Source: SZUA-309 sp050185825
GTDB lineage: Bacteria; Pseudomonadota; Gammaproteobacteria; Pseudomonadales; Azotimanducaceae
Length of the DNA stretch: 64,000 bases
Direction of reading: 5' to 3'
Assembly (NCBI GenBank): GCA_050185825.1
Contig: JBFWZA010000002.1
Span: 62,001-126,000, forward strand
The notes below the pieces were generated by a model. It saw only the letters and a list, made by a program, of their open reading frames with translations. It searched no databases and was not told the DNA's origin. Shown here piece after piece: positions 17,022-25,207 of this stretch (the stretch's first letter is position 1; every line of letters starts with the position of its first letter). The translations under genes and the position numbers were made by a program.

Positions 17022-17852
17022 TCAGAGGCCCCGTTTGCCGGCCTCGCCCATGTACTCGCCCGGCTCGAACAGCCGCGGCATGGTGGTGGACGAACCGGTG
17101 GTCACGCCGGCATCCGTGGTCAGCGTCAGCCCCGTGGTATAGCCGGACTCGTCGCTCGCGAGCCACAGTGCGGCATTCGCCACGTCCTCTGCGACACCGG
17201 CGCGGTTCTTCAGCGGCGACGTTTTCGCCAGCCGCCGCTTGGTTTCCTCGATGGCGTTCGGATCGCCGGAGACGATCTGCGCGACCATGGAGGTGGCCAT
17301 GCTGGTCGGCGCGATGCAGTTCACCCGGATGCCGTAGTGGCAGAGCTCGGCGGCGGCACTCTTCGTCAGCCCGATCAGACCGTGCTTGCAGGCGGCATAC
17401 GCGTGCGGCCCCTGACCACCGAGCAGCCCCGCGGTGCTGGCCATGTTGATGATGCTGCCCGACTCGCGGGGCATCATCACGCGGGCGGCGTGCTTGCAGC
17501 CGTAGAACGAGCCGGTGAGGTGGATGTCCACGGTACGCTGCCACTGTGCGGCGGGCGTGGTGGCGATCGGCCCGACGGCGCCGACCACACCGGCGTTGTT
17601 GTACATGATGTCGAGCTGGCCGAAACGCTCGACGGCGGCGTCGACAAGGGCGGCCACGTCGTCTTCCGAGGTGACGTCGCAGCGCAGAAACACCGCGCTC
17701 TTCCCCAGCGCCTCGGCCACCGCCCGTCCGGCTTCCTCCTGAATGTCGCCGAGCACCACGCGGGCGCCTTCGGCGACGAACCGCTCGGCGGCGGCCCTGC
17801 CGAACCCGCTTGCGGCGCCGGTGATCGCCGCTACCCTGCCTTCCAGTCTCAT
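17022..17852 (-). CDS. Short-chain dehydrogenase/reductase
   Basis: A 276-residue classical SDR. TGAASGFG (cofactor loop, residues 11-18), YNNAGVVG and NMASTAGLL (catalytic Ser) are followed by the active-site YAACK. C-terminal residues after ASDESGYTTGLTLTTDAG run on by about 30 residues, slightly longer than the core family. NAD is suggested by an Asp after the second strand (LGDIQ). GGAGAGAG lies before the ATG. It may act on a hydroxyl or keto group of the island's substrate. It is divergent from the PPOX gene at 17941, and its 3' end lies 31 bp from operator copy 2. Confidence 0.9.
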   Translation of the reverse strand: MRLEGRVAAITGAASGFGRAAAERFVAEGARVVLGDIQEEAGRAVAEALGKSAVFLRCDVTSEDDVAALVDAAVERFGQLDIMYNNAGVVGAVGPIATTPAAQWQRTVDIHLTGSFYGCKHAARVMMPRESGSIINMASTAGLLGGQGPHAYAACKHGLIGLTKSAAAELCHYGIRVNCIAPTSMATSMVAQIVSGDPNAIEETKRRLAKTSPLKNRAGVAEDVANAALWLASDESGYTTGLTLTTDAGVTTGSSTTMPRLFEPGEYMGEAGKRGL

Positions 17853-17940
17853 TGCTCTCTCCTGACATGGACCATCGAGGGCGGGAGATTATCACCAGTC
17901 CGGAAAGTTTCTACCTGCCACGAGCTCGAGGAGATGCACC

Positions 17941-18510
17941 GTGCCCGCTGCTGACGCACGCAAGATGAACTACGACGACGTATCCATCTATCCGCTGGAT
18001 GAGCCGAAAATCGAACGCCTGCTGCAGCTGCAGTCGGAGTGCGCCGTGCTCTGGACCACGAAGGACGGCTGGCCCATGGGCGTCATGCACCGCTTCGTCT
18101 TCAGCGATGGTAAGTTCTGGGTGACGTGCGCGCGGCAGCGCAAACGGGTGCCGGCACTGCGTGCGCGCGACAAGAGCGCGGTGATCGTCACAAGCGAGGG
18201 CACGGTGCTGGGCAGGGATCAGACCCTCACGGTGAAGTGCCGGGCGATCGTGCACGACGACAATCCGGCGGTGAAGGGCTGGTTCTACCGGGCGCTGGCG
18301 ATGAAGCTCAACAACGGCGACGAGCAGCGCGCTGCGGCATTCCAGCAGTTCCTGGACACGCCGGCGCGCGTGATCATCGAGCTGGTGCCGACGAAATGGA
18401 TCACCTACGACGGGGTCAAGGTCGCCGCGCACGTGGCCGGCCAGTGGCAGCCGGACGAGCCCTGGGTGCAGGAGCTGCCGCCGGCGCCGGACTGGATGGC
18501 TGACGTCTGA
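17941..18510 (+). CDS. PPOX-fold (pyridoxamine-phosphate-oxidase-like) flavin protein
   Basis: A 189-residue protein starting with GTG at 17941 behind a GAGGAG ribosome site. It shows the split-barrel pattern: ECAVLWTTKDGWPMGVMHRF, KFWVTCARQRKRVPALRARD and SAVIVTSEGT, which are the strands that bind FMN or F420. It is a clear paralogue of the protein at 29855-30394 (both contain YDDV, VIHDD and GWFYRALA/QWFYRLLA-type segments) and more distant from 27699-28292. The substrate is unknown; a flavin-dependent reductase or oxidase of the pathway is plausible. It heads a rightward operon with the SnoaL-Rieske-SnoaL genes. Confidence 0.82.
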   Translation: MPAADARKMNYDDVSIYPLDEPKIERLLQLQSECAVLWTTKDGWPMGVMHRFVFSDGKFWVTCARQRKRVPALRARDKSAVIVTSEGTVLGRDQTLTVKCRAIVHDDNPAVKGWFYRALAMKLNNGDEQRAAAFQQFLDTPARVIIELVPTKWITYDGVKVAAHVAGQWQPDEPWVQELPPAPDWMADV

Positions 18511-18535
18511 CAACATGCAGAGGGAGGAGGTGCAC

Positions 18536-19054
18536 ATGAGCGACCGGGTGAGCGAGTTCGTCAGCCGGGAGGAGATCCGGGACCTGTCGCGGCGCTACAT
18601 GCGCGGTCTCGATCGGCTGGACATGAGGCTGCTCGGCAGCGTTTTTGCCGAGGACGCCACCGTGGACTACGGATTCTTCCAGGGCAGCGCCCGGGACTTC
18701 GTGGACTTCGCCCACGGCGCGCTCAAGGACCATCACGCCAACCACCACCTGATCGGGCAGATGCTGGTGGAGGTGGACGGCGACACGGCGGTCGGCGAGA
18801 TCTACTTCCAGGCGTACCATCGGCTGACCGCAGACGGCGAGGAGCAGGAGCTCTTCATCGCCGGGCGTTACGTGGATCGCTACGTGCGGCGCGACGGAAC
18901 GTGGAAGATCCTGTTCCGCTCGGAAGTGAGCGACTGGACCCGCACAGTGCCGGTGTCGGATCCGTTCTTCCAGACCAACAAGGCAGCGCTGCGGGGCGCA
19001 CGGGCGCCGGAGGACTACTCCGCGCCGTTCTTCCCGCACCTCCTGGAGCGATGA
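18536..19054 (+). CDS. SnoaL-like/NTF2-fold protein, possible Rieske oxygenase partner
   Basis: A 172-residue protein starting at ATG 18536 because GGGAGGAGG lies 7 bases upstream; an earlier in-frame ATG at 18515 contains that ribosome site. Motifs: EEIRDLSRRYMRGLDRLD, FAEDATVDYGFF, AVGEIYFQAYHRL, DGTWKILFRSEV. It ends 4 bp before the Rieske gene at 19059 and resembles the protein at 20450-20947 on the other side. True ring-hydroxylase beta subunits have this same fold, so it may be a beta-like subunit; that is inference. Confidence 0.8.
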   Translation: MSDRVSEFVSREEIRDLSRRYMRGLDRLDMRLLGSVFAEDATVDYGFFQGSARDFVDFAHGALKDHHANHHLIGQMLVEVDGDTAVGEIYFQAYHRLTADGEEQELFIAGRYVDRYVRRDGTWKILFRSEVSDWTRTVPVSDPFFQTNKAALRGARAPEDYSAPFFPHLLER

Positions 19055-19058
19055 GCGC

Positions 19059-20453
19059 ATGACCAGAACCATGATGGAGCGGCTCACCGAGCCCGGCGAT
19101 CCGTCGCTGGCGCCGGGCGAGGCGCGCGCGCCGGGACCTTCGGTTGCCGATCTGCTCGCCGGCGAGGACAGCGGCCGGGATCCGCACCTCACGGCCGAGC
19201 GCTACGAGTATCTCGGCAGTGAGGATCTGCCGTTTTCCCGCTACACCTCGCCGGAGTTCCACGCGCTGGAGATGGCGCGCCTGTGGCCGAAGGTCTGGCA
19301 GTGGGCCTGCCGCGAGGAGCACCTGCCGGGCCGGGGCGACTACGTGGTCTACGACGTCGGCCGCTACAGCGCCCTGGTGATCCGCGGTGAGGACGACCGC
19401 GTGCGGGCGTTCGTCAATGCCTGCCCGCACCGGGGCATGCAGTTTGCGGACGCGGGATCGTGCGGGCGGGGTAAGCAGTTCATCCGCTGCCCGTTCCACG
19501 GCATGGCCTGGCACCTGGACGGGACGCTCAAGGAGATTCCGTGCCGCTGGGATTTTCCGCACGTGGAGGACGCCGCCTTCACCCTGACGGAGATTCCCTG
19601 CGACACCTGGGCCGGATTCGTGTTCGTCAACTTCGATCGGGACTGCGCGCCGCTCGCGGCGCATCTCGAGGTGCTGCCCGAGCACTTCGCGGACTGGGGG
19701 CTCGAGAACCGGTTCGTGGCCCTGCACACCCGCAAGGTGCTGCCCGGCAACTGGAAGATGTGCATGGAGGGGTTTCTCGAGGCCTTCCACGTGCTGGCCA
19801 CCCACCCGGAAGGGCTCGGCACCGCGTCCTGGGCCAACACCCAGTACGACATCTTCGGGGCGAACGTCACCCGCTTTCTGCAGGCACTGTCCACGGGCAA
19901 CCCCTATCTCGCGCAGAGCGAGCCGGAGATCTACGCGGCGCTCGGCTACGATGCCGCCGACCTGCCGGAGGGGGTGAGCGCGCGGGAGCAGCACGCGGCG
20001 AACCTGCGCAAGAGCCTCGGTGCGAAGTTCGGCGCGGACCTCTCGGCGGTGAACACCTCGCTGATGCTCGATTCCATCGAGTATCACCTGTTCCCGAATG
20101 CCTGCTTCTTTCCGGGCATTCAGATCCCGCTGATCTACCGGTTCCGGCCGAACGGCTACGATGCCTGCATCCACGAGATCCTGATCCTCCAGCCGCTGCC
20201 GGATTCCGGCGAGCGGCCGCCGCCGGCGCCCGTGATCGACCTGGGCGTGGACGACTCCTACGAAACCGTGGCAGGTTTCTGGCTCGCCCGGGTGCTCGAT
20301 CAGGACACGGACAACTTCCGCCGCCAGTGGGCGGGCATGCAGGCGTCGCTGAAGCCCGGGCAGACGCTGGGTAACTATCAGGAAGCGCGCATCCGCCGCT
20401 TTCATGCGACGCTGGACGGCTATCTCGGCACGGGGGAGGGTGAAGCAGGATGA
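19059..20453 (+). CDS. Rieske non-heme iron oxygenase alpha subunit
   Basis: A 464-residue oxygenase. Rieske ligands are C122-P-H124 and C144-P-F-H147; the mononuclear iron ligands are H244 and H249 in EAFHVLATHP, after the conserved NWKMCMEGFLEAFH. The likely acidic ligand is in VLDQDTDNFRRQ near the C-terminus. The first 50 residues are extra compared with the paralogues at 1932 and 39594. It is sandwiched between two SnoaL-like genes, overlapping the downstream one by ATGA. No reductase or ferredoxin gene is in this operon. Confidence 0.92.
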   Translation: MTRTMMERLTEPGDPSLAPGEARAPGPSVADLLAGEDSGRDPHLTAERYEYLGSEDLPFSRYTSPEFHALEMARLWPKVWQWACREEHLPGRGDYVVYDVGRYSALVIRGEDDRVRAFVNACPHRGMQFADAGSCGRGKQFIRCPFHGMAWHLDGTLKEIPCRWDFPHVEDAAFTLTEIPCDTWAGFVFVNFDRDCAPLAAHLEVLPEHFADWGLENRFVALHTRKVLPGNWKMCMEGFLEAFHVLATHPEGLGTASWANTQYDIFGANVTRFLQALSTGNPYLAQSEPEIYAALGYDAADLPEGVSAREQHAANLRKSLGAKFGADLSAVNTSLMLDSIEYHLFPNACFFPGIQIPLIYRFRPNGYDACIHEILILQPLPDSGERPPPAPVIDLGVDDSYETVAGFWLARVLDQDTDNFRRQWAGMQASLKPGQTLGNYQEARIRRFHATLDGYLGTGEGEAG

Positions 20454-20947
20454 GTTTCACGACAGAGCAGCTCTCCGATCTCGAGTGTATCCGCGCGGCG
20501 GCGCGGCGTTACAGCCGCGGCGTCGACCGGCTCGACGCGGAGGAGATGAAGTCCGCCTACTGGCCCGACGCCACGGACGATCACGGTGCCTTCCGCGGCA
20601 ACGCCCACGACTTCGTGGACTTCTGCATGGTGGCCCACCGCCGCTACCGATCCACCGGCCACTGCCTCTTCAACCACGAGGTGGCGCTGGATGGGCCGAC
20701 CCGGGCGCGCGGGGAAATCTACTGTGTGACCTGGCTGATTCCCGAGGACGGCGCCCGTGTGGACACCTGGTACGGCCGGTATCTCGACCACTACGAGAAG
20801 CGCGGCGAAGAGTGGCGCATCATCGAACGGGTGTGCGTGCACGAGGGCACGGAGTCGAGAGCGGCCTCTCCCATGGAGATCGATGCCGGCGCCTTCCGTC
20901 AGGGCACGTTCGACCGGCCGGCCGCGCGCCGGGCGATCGGTCCGTGA
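20450..20947 (+). CDS. SnoaL-like/NTF2-fold protein, possible Rieske oxygenase partner
   Basis: A 165-residue SnoaL_4-type protein: CIRAAARRYSRGVDRLDAEE, ATDDHGAFRGNAHDFVDFCM, HCLFNHEVALDG, EWRIIERVCVHEG. It overlaps the Rieske stop (ATGA) and so is translated with it. It shares the RGVDRLD, ARDFVDF and H-x-L patterns with the protein at 18536, indicating a duplication flanking the oxygenase. The role may be structural (beta-like) or catalytic on the product; the sequence does not decide. Confidence 0.8.
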   Translation: MSFTTEQLSDLECIRAAARRYSRGVDRLDAEEMKSAYWPDATDDHGAFRGNAHDFVDFCMVAHRRYRSTGHCLFNHEVALDGPTRARGEIYCVTWLIPEDGARVDTWYGRYLDHYEKRGEEWRIIERVCVHEGTESRAASPMEIDAGAFRQGTFDRPAARRAIGP

Positions 20948-20957
20948 GGTGGGCGGT

Positions 20958-21701
20958 ATGAAGGTTCGCGGTCTGCTCTTCGATCTCGGCGGCACCCTGT
21001 TCAGCTACCAGCGGCGCGGCGGCATGGGCCGGGGCCTGCAGGAGGTGGTGGCGGGCCTTGGCCTGGAAGTGGCGCCGGCGGAGATCGGCCGCGCCTGGGG
21101 CGAGGCGAACGAGTCGGCCATGCAGCGGTTTGCGCGCCAGGACTACTTCCTGCACCGGGATCTCTTTCACGAGACGCTGGTGGCGTTCGCGGCGCGCTTC
21201 GACAAGCCCGTGAGCGACGAGCTGGCCGAGCGTTTTCAGGCGGCGCAGCGCCAGGCCGTGATCGACCACCTGCCGCTGCGCGCCGAGTGTCACGAGGCGC
21301 TGGCGGCGCTCAAGGCGCGCGGCCTGTATCTGGCCATCGTCTCCAACATCGACGACGACTACCTGCACCCGCTGGTGGAAAAGCACGACCTCGATCGCTG
21401 GCTCGATCACTGGACGAGCTCGGAAGAAGCCGGCTCCTGCAAGCCCCACACCGGGATCTATCACTACTCGCTGAAGAAGGCGGGGCTCGGGGTGGGGGAG
21501 ACGCTGTTCGTCGGCGACTCCCTGCACCACGACGTGGCGGGCGCCAGCGCCGTGGGCATGCGCTCGGCGCGCATCGTCGAGGAGGGAATCAGCACGCCGC
21601 TCACCAGCGGGCTCACGGTGACGGCGGAGCCCGATTTCCAGATCACGGCACTCACCGAGCTGATCGGCATCGTGGATGCGCTCAATGAACGCACAGCCTG
21701 A
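20958..21701 (+). CDS. HAD-superfamily hydrolase
   Basis: A 247-residue haloacid dehalogenase-family protein starting at ATG 20958 (MKVRGLLFDLGGTL). Motif I is DLGGTL (nucleophile Asp; the usual second Asp is Gly), motif II IVSNID (Ser), motif III CKPHTGIY (Lys), motif IV FVGDSLHHDV (Asp). A helical cap fills residues about 20-95. The replaced second Asp is seen in several HAD branches and may change the leaving group. Together with the kinase-like gene that overlaps its end, it could form a phosphorylation-dephosphorylation pair. Substrate unknown. Confidence 0.85.
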   Translation: MKVRGLLFDLGGTLFSYQRRGGMGRGLQEVVAGLGLEVAPAEIGRAWGEANESAMQRFARQDYFLHRDLFHETLVAFAARFDKPVSDELAERFQAAQRQAVIDHLPLRAECHEALAALKARGLYLAIVSNIDDDYLHPLVEKHDLDRWLDHWTSSEEAGSCKPHTGIYHYSLKKAGLGVGETLFVGDSLHHDVAGASAVGMRSARIVEEGISTPLTSGLTVTAEPDFQITALTELIGIVDALNERTA

Positions 21702-22821
21702 CATCCCGGAGCTGCCGGAGGAGCTGACGGCGGACTGGCTGGCCGGGGCGCTGGGCTGGCCGGTTCGCGGCGCCCGCCAGGAGGTGCTGGGGCAGGGTCA
21801 GGGGTTCATGGGAGACATCATCCGCCTGACCCTCGAGCACGGCGACCCCGACGCGCCCGCCACCGTCATCGCCAAGCTGCCGAAGAAGGCGAATCGGGCC
21901 ATGGGCGAGATGCTGGGGGTCTACGAGCGCGAGGTGCTGTTCTTCCAGGCCTTCGGATCCGATTTTCCGGTGCGCATCCCCGAGGTGTACTTCAGTCACT
22001 ACGATCCGGACGCCGGCTCGGCGAAGCAGAAGGAAGTTCTCGCGGTGCTCGACGGCCTGCCGCGGTTCATCGCCCCCGCCATCGGCCTGCTCGGCATGAA
22101 GATCGCTGCTGCGAAGAAACGCCGCTACCTGGTGATCATGGAAGACCTGGCACAGTTCCAGCCCGGCGATCAGTTCGAGGGCGCCGATGCGGAGGCCTGC
22201 GCCCGGGTGCTCGAGCAATTCGCGCCCGCGCACCGGCGGTTCTGGGGCGGTGAGGACGTGGCGAATCAGTTCTGGCTGCTGCCGTGGGACATCGATGCGC
22301 GCATGCGCGAATCCATGTACCGGAAGACGCTGCCGCAGTTCCGCGCCGAGGCGAGCGACGCGCTCCGGCCCTACGTGGAGTGGCTGGGTGAACACTCTGC
22401 CGTTCTGACAAAGACGCTCACGGCCGAAGCGCCCACCACCCTGGTGCACAACGATCTGCGCCTGGACAACGTCTGCTTCAACGGCACCGACTGTGCGTTC
22501 CTGGACTGGCAGCTTCTGCGCGCCGGTCCGGCCGCCTACGACGTGGCCTACTTCCTCGGCAGCGCGCTCAGCGCCGAGGCGAGCCCGGACGAGGAGATGC
22601 AGATCCTCGAGCGCTACTACGCGGCGTTGAATCCGCCCGACTATCCCTTCGACCGGTTCCTTCGCGACTATCGTCGTGGACTGGTGCTGTCGCTGGCGGC
22701 GGTGGTACCGCACGCGGACATCGCCATCGACGCCGGCCGCGGCCAGACCATGATGGCGCGCTGGCGGCAGCGCCTCGAAGCCCGCCTGCAGCAGGTGGAC
22801 CCGGATCTGCTGCTGGCGTAG
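21685..22821 (+). CDS. Ecdysteroid-kinase-like/aminoglycoside-phosphotransferase-fold protein
   Basis: A 378-residue kinase-like protein. The catalytic loop is LVHNDLRLDNVCF (H-x-D-x4-N), followed by AFLDWQLLRAGPAAYDVAYFL (metal-binding Asp). The N-lobe has GQGFMGDIIRLTL and ATVIAKLPKK (probable ATP-binding Lys). These features match the EcKinase/DUF1679-type group, which phosphorylates hydroxyl groups of steroids or other small molecules in insects; bacterial members are mostly uncharacterised. The start ATG at 21685 overlaps the HAD gene by 17 bp; ATG 21676 is possible. A second, related gene is at 38187-39224. Confidence 0.82.
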   Translation: MNAQPDIPELPEELTADWLAGALGWPVRGARQEVLGQGQGFMGDIIRLTLEHGDPDAPATVIAKLPKKANRAMGEMLGVYEREVLFFQAFGSDFPVRIPEVYFSHYDPDAGSAKQKEVLAVLDGLPRFIAPAIGLLGMKIAAAKKRRYLVIMEDLAQFQPGDQFEGADAEACARVLEQFAPAHRRFWGGEDVANQFWLLPWDIDARMRESMYRKTLPQFRAEASDALRPYVEWLGEHSAVLTKTLTAEAPTTLVHNDLRLDNVCFNGTDCAFLDWQLLRAGPAAYDVAYFLGSALSAEASPDEEMQILERYYAALNPPDYPFDRFLRDYRRGLVLSLAAVVPHADIAIDAGRGQTMMARWRQRLEARLQQVDPDLLLA

Positions 22822-22834
22822 CCCCGGACATAAA

Positions 22835-22852
22835 ACCGGATGGCTTGACGGT
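22835..22852. promoter_or_regulatory. Operator-like inverted repeat, copy 3 (ACCGGAT-GGCT-TGACGGT)
   Basis: Right arm perfect, left arm with three mismatches. It lies 46 bp before the SDR gene at 22899 and just after the end of the kinase-like gene, in an AT-rich patch (ATAAAACC...GTTTTT). This marks the likely start of a new transcript for the SDR-MDR pair. Confidence 0.5.
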
Positions 22853-22898
22853 TTTTCCCAAATCCCGCACTCTCCCCCCTGCAATTCGGGGAGAGAAC

Positions 22899-23657
22899 AT
22901 GCTGGACGAACTGTTTGGGCTGAGCGGCGAGGTGGCCGTCGTCACGGGTGCCGGTCGCGGCATCGGCGAGGGTATCGCCAAGGTGCTGGCCGGGGCGGGC
23001 GCGAGCGTGGTGTGCGCGGCCCGGCGCACGGACGAGATCGAGCGTGTGGCCGAGGAGATCGTGGCGGCGAACGGCCGCGCGGTCGCGGTGACCACGGACG
23101 TCACCGACGGTGCGGCGCTGGAACGGCTGGCGCGGTCGGCCATCGATCACTTCGGCAGGCTCGACATCTGGGTGAACAATGCCGGCGGCTCGCCGCTGCA
23201 GATGCCGCTCACGGAGCTGCCGCGGTCGGAATGGGACGCGACGATGGCGCTCAATCTCACCGCCATCTGGGAGGCGAGCCGGATCGCCGCCGGACTCATG
23301 AGCGAAGGCGGGCGCATCGTCAACATCTCCTCGCTGGCGGCGGAAACGGTGATTCCCGGCAGCGGCCACTACGGCGCCGCCAAGGCCGGTGTGAACATGC
23401 TGACGAAGGTGTTCGCCCAGGAGCTCGGCCCGCGCATCCGGGTGAACTGCATCATGCCGGGTGCCGTGCCCACCGAGATCATGATGAAGGCCATGAAGCT
23501 CACCGACGGCGACCTGCCGCGGCTCGAAAAAATGCTGCGCCTGCCGGCGGGACGCCTGGGCACGCCGGAGGATCTCGGCGCCGCCACCCTGTATCTCTGC
23601 TCGAAGGCCTCGGAGTGGGTCACGGGTCAGTGTCTGAGAATTTCCGGAGGCGGTTGA
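22899..23657 (+). CDS. Short-chain dehydrogenase/reductase
   Basis: A 252-residue classical SDR: TGAGRGIGEG (cofactor loop), NNAGGSPL, NISSLAAE (Ser), HYGAAKAGVNM (Tyr and Lys), and the C-terminal GQCLRISGGG. Arg residues after the second strand (CAARRTDE) suggest NADP. ATG 22899 follows GGGGAGAG; an in-frame upstream ATG at 22845 lies inside the operator region and is not credible. It is followed after one base by an MDR reductase, so the two probably act in one pathway step or in sequence. Confidence 0.9.
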   Translation: MLDELFGLSGEVAVVTGAGRGIGEGIAKVLAGAGASVVCAARRTDEIERVAEEIVAANGRAVAVTTDVTDGAALERLARSAIDHFGRLDIWVNNAGGSPLQMPLTELPRSEWDATMALNLTAIWEASRIAAGLMSEGGRIVNISSLAAETVIPGSGHYGAAKAGVNMLTKVFAQELGPRIRVNCIMPGAVPTEIMMKAMKLTDGDLPRLEKMLRLPAGRLGTPEDLGAATLYLCSKASEWVTGQCLRISGGG

Positions 23658-23658
23658 G

Positions 23659-24669
23659 ATGACCCGGTATCGACGCATCGTTCTGAAGCAGCGCCCCCAG
23701 GGCCGCCCGCGGGAGTCGGATTTCGAGCTGGTGGAGGGGGATCTTCTGCCGCTCGGCGAGGATCAGGTCACGGTGAAGGTTTCGCACCTGTCCATCGATG
23801 CGTTCATCCGCACGATGCTCGAGGAACGGGATGCCTTTCACGGCAGCATTCCGCTCGGCGCGCCGGTGGTGGCGCTGGGGGTCGGCGAGGTGATCGACAG
23901 CACGTCGAAGCAGCTCGCCGTCGGTGACTGGGTGACCGGCCCGCTCATGGCGCAGACCCACGCCCAGCTCCCCGCCGCCATGCTGCAGAAGATCGACGTG
24001 AGTCACCTCCCGCCATCCACCTATCTGGGCGCGCTGGGCATGACGACGGGGCTCACCGCCTACTTCGGCCTGCTCGAGGTGGCGGGGGTCAACGCCGGTG
24101 ACACGGTGGTGGTGTCCGGTGCGGCCGGCGCGGTGGGCAGCATGGCGTGCCAGCTCGCCAGGATTCGGGGCGCGCGGGTGATCGGCATCGCCGGCGGGCC
24201 CGACAAGGGGCGTTTCGTCACCCAGATGCTGGGTGCGGATGCGGCCATCGACTACAAGAACGACGACGTGGGCGCCCGGCTCGACGCGCTGGCGCCGGAT
24301 GGGGTGGACGTCTACTTCGACAACGTCGGTGGGGAGCTCCTCGACCTGGTGCTCGATCGGCTCCGGATGGGCGCCCGAGTCGCCATCTGCGGCGCCATCT
24401 CCCAGTACGACGATATGAGCAACGTCCGCGGGCCGAAGCTCTACCTGCGCCTCGCCGAACGCAATGCCTGCATGTGCGGCTTCACGGTGGATCACTACGC
24501 GGCGCAGTTCGGCGCGGCCACGGAGAAACTCGCGGGCTGGATCGCCGAGGGTTCACTGAAGCTGCCGGAGCATGTGGAAGAGGGCATCGAACGCTTTCCG
24601 GCAGCGCTCGTCATGCTGATGAGCGGCGGGCACATGGGCAAGCTGCTGGTGAAGCCCCAGGGACCCTGA
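23659..24669 (+). CDS. Zinc-independent MDR oxidoreductase (curcumin/prostaglandin reductase-like)
   Basis: A 336-residue NADP-dependent alkenal/enone reductase-type protein. It has the MDR opening RRIVLKQRPQGRPRESDFEL, the coenzyme loop VVVSGAAGAVGSMACQLA, and the signature VDVYFDNVGGELLDLVLDRL of the leukotriene B4 dehydrogenase/curcumin reductase group. Zinc-binding cysteines are absent. These enzymes reduce conjugated C=C bonds of enones. Two full paralogues are in the window (25204 and 50370). The gene starts one base after the SDR stop. Confidence 0.9.
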   Translation: MTRYRRIVLKQRPQGRPRESDFELVEGDLLPLGEDQVTVKVSHLSIDAFIRTMLEERDAFHGSIPLGAPVVALGVGEVIDSTSKQLAVGDWVTGPLMAQTHAQLPAAMLQKIDVSHLPPSTYLGALGMTTGLTAYFGLLEVAGVNAGDTVVVSGAAGAVGSMACQLARIRGARVIGIAGGPDKGRFVTQMLGADAAIDYKNDDVGARLDALAPDGVDVYFDNVGGELLDLVLDRLRMGARVAICGAISQYDDMSNVRGPKLYLRLAERNACMCGFTVDHYAAQFGAATEKLAGWIAEGSLKLPEHVEEGIERFPAALVMLMSGGHMGKLLVKPQGP

Positions 24670-24675
24670 GGTCCC
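24660..24675. terminator. Small hairpin between convergent genes
   Basis: GGGACC-CTGA-GGTCCC forms a 6-bp GC stem that overlaps the MDR stop codon and lies 14 bp before the end of the convergent glyoxalase gene. There is no T-tract, so terminator function is weakly supported. Confidence 0.3.
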
Positions 24676-24688
24676 CCGGGAAACACGT

Positions 24689-25207
24689 TCACACCGGACG
24701 CAGCGGTTCCCGGCCGTCCCAGCCGTTCGCCGCGGTACGTACGCGGTCGTAGAAAGCGCGCAGCGGCGCGGACGCGGGATAGAGCTCGATCATGTGGCCA
24801 AGGGCACCACGGGCGTCCACGAATGCGAAATCCACGAGATCGGCGCCGCGCAGTCCGCAGCGGGTGACCACCGGCATGCCCGACCGTTCGAAGTGCGCGA
24901 AGGCGGCGTCGAGGTCGTCCACCATGATGGCGACATGGTGCAGGTCTTCCTCGTCCGGCGCGAACATGTCCCGGTAGGGTGACGGCTCGTCGTCTACCTG
25001 CCGGAAGAGCTCCACCATGACCTCACCCCACTGACCATAGGCGGAGGAGTGCACGAAACGGGTGGGCTGCCCCCGGTGCTCGCCCCAGGCGAGCCGGATG
25101 TGCTCATTGAGGAAGAATGGGCCGGCGCCGAACCGATCGACCATCGCGAGCGCCGCCCGACGGATGTCGGCGACGTGATAGGCGAGCTGGACGACGTCGA
25201 GCTTTAT
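24689..25207 (-). CDS. Glyoxalase/VOC-family protein with apparent ATA start codon
   Basis: A VOC-fold protein of 172 residues if started at ATA 25207. The first beta strand VVQLAYHVADIRRA carries a probable metal-ligand His and lies upstream of the first ATG (25144), so an ATG start would remove part of the fold. No ATG, GTG or TTG occurs in frame nearby upstream. GGAGGT lies 7 bases before ATA, and ATA overlaps the preceding stop as ATAA, just as ATGA overlaps do elsewhere in the window. The second module has HHVAIMVDDLDAAFAHFERS and HMIELYP (metal-ligand Glu). Substrate unknown; possibly a ring-cleaving or epimerising metal enzyme. Confidence 0.78.
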   Translation of the reverse strand: MKLDVVQLAYHVADIRRAALAMVDRFGAGPFFLNEHIRLAWGEHRGQPTRFVHSSAYGQWGEVMVELFRQVDDEPSPYRDMFAPDEEDLHHVAIMVDDLDAAFAHFERSGMPVVTRCGLRGADLVDFAFVDARGALGHMIELYPASAPLRAFYDRVRTAANGWDGREPLRPV

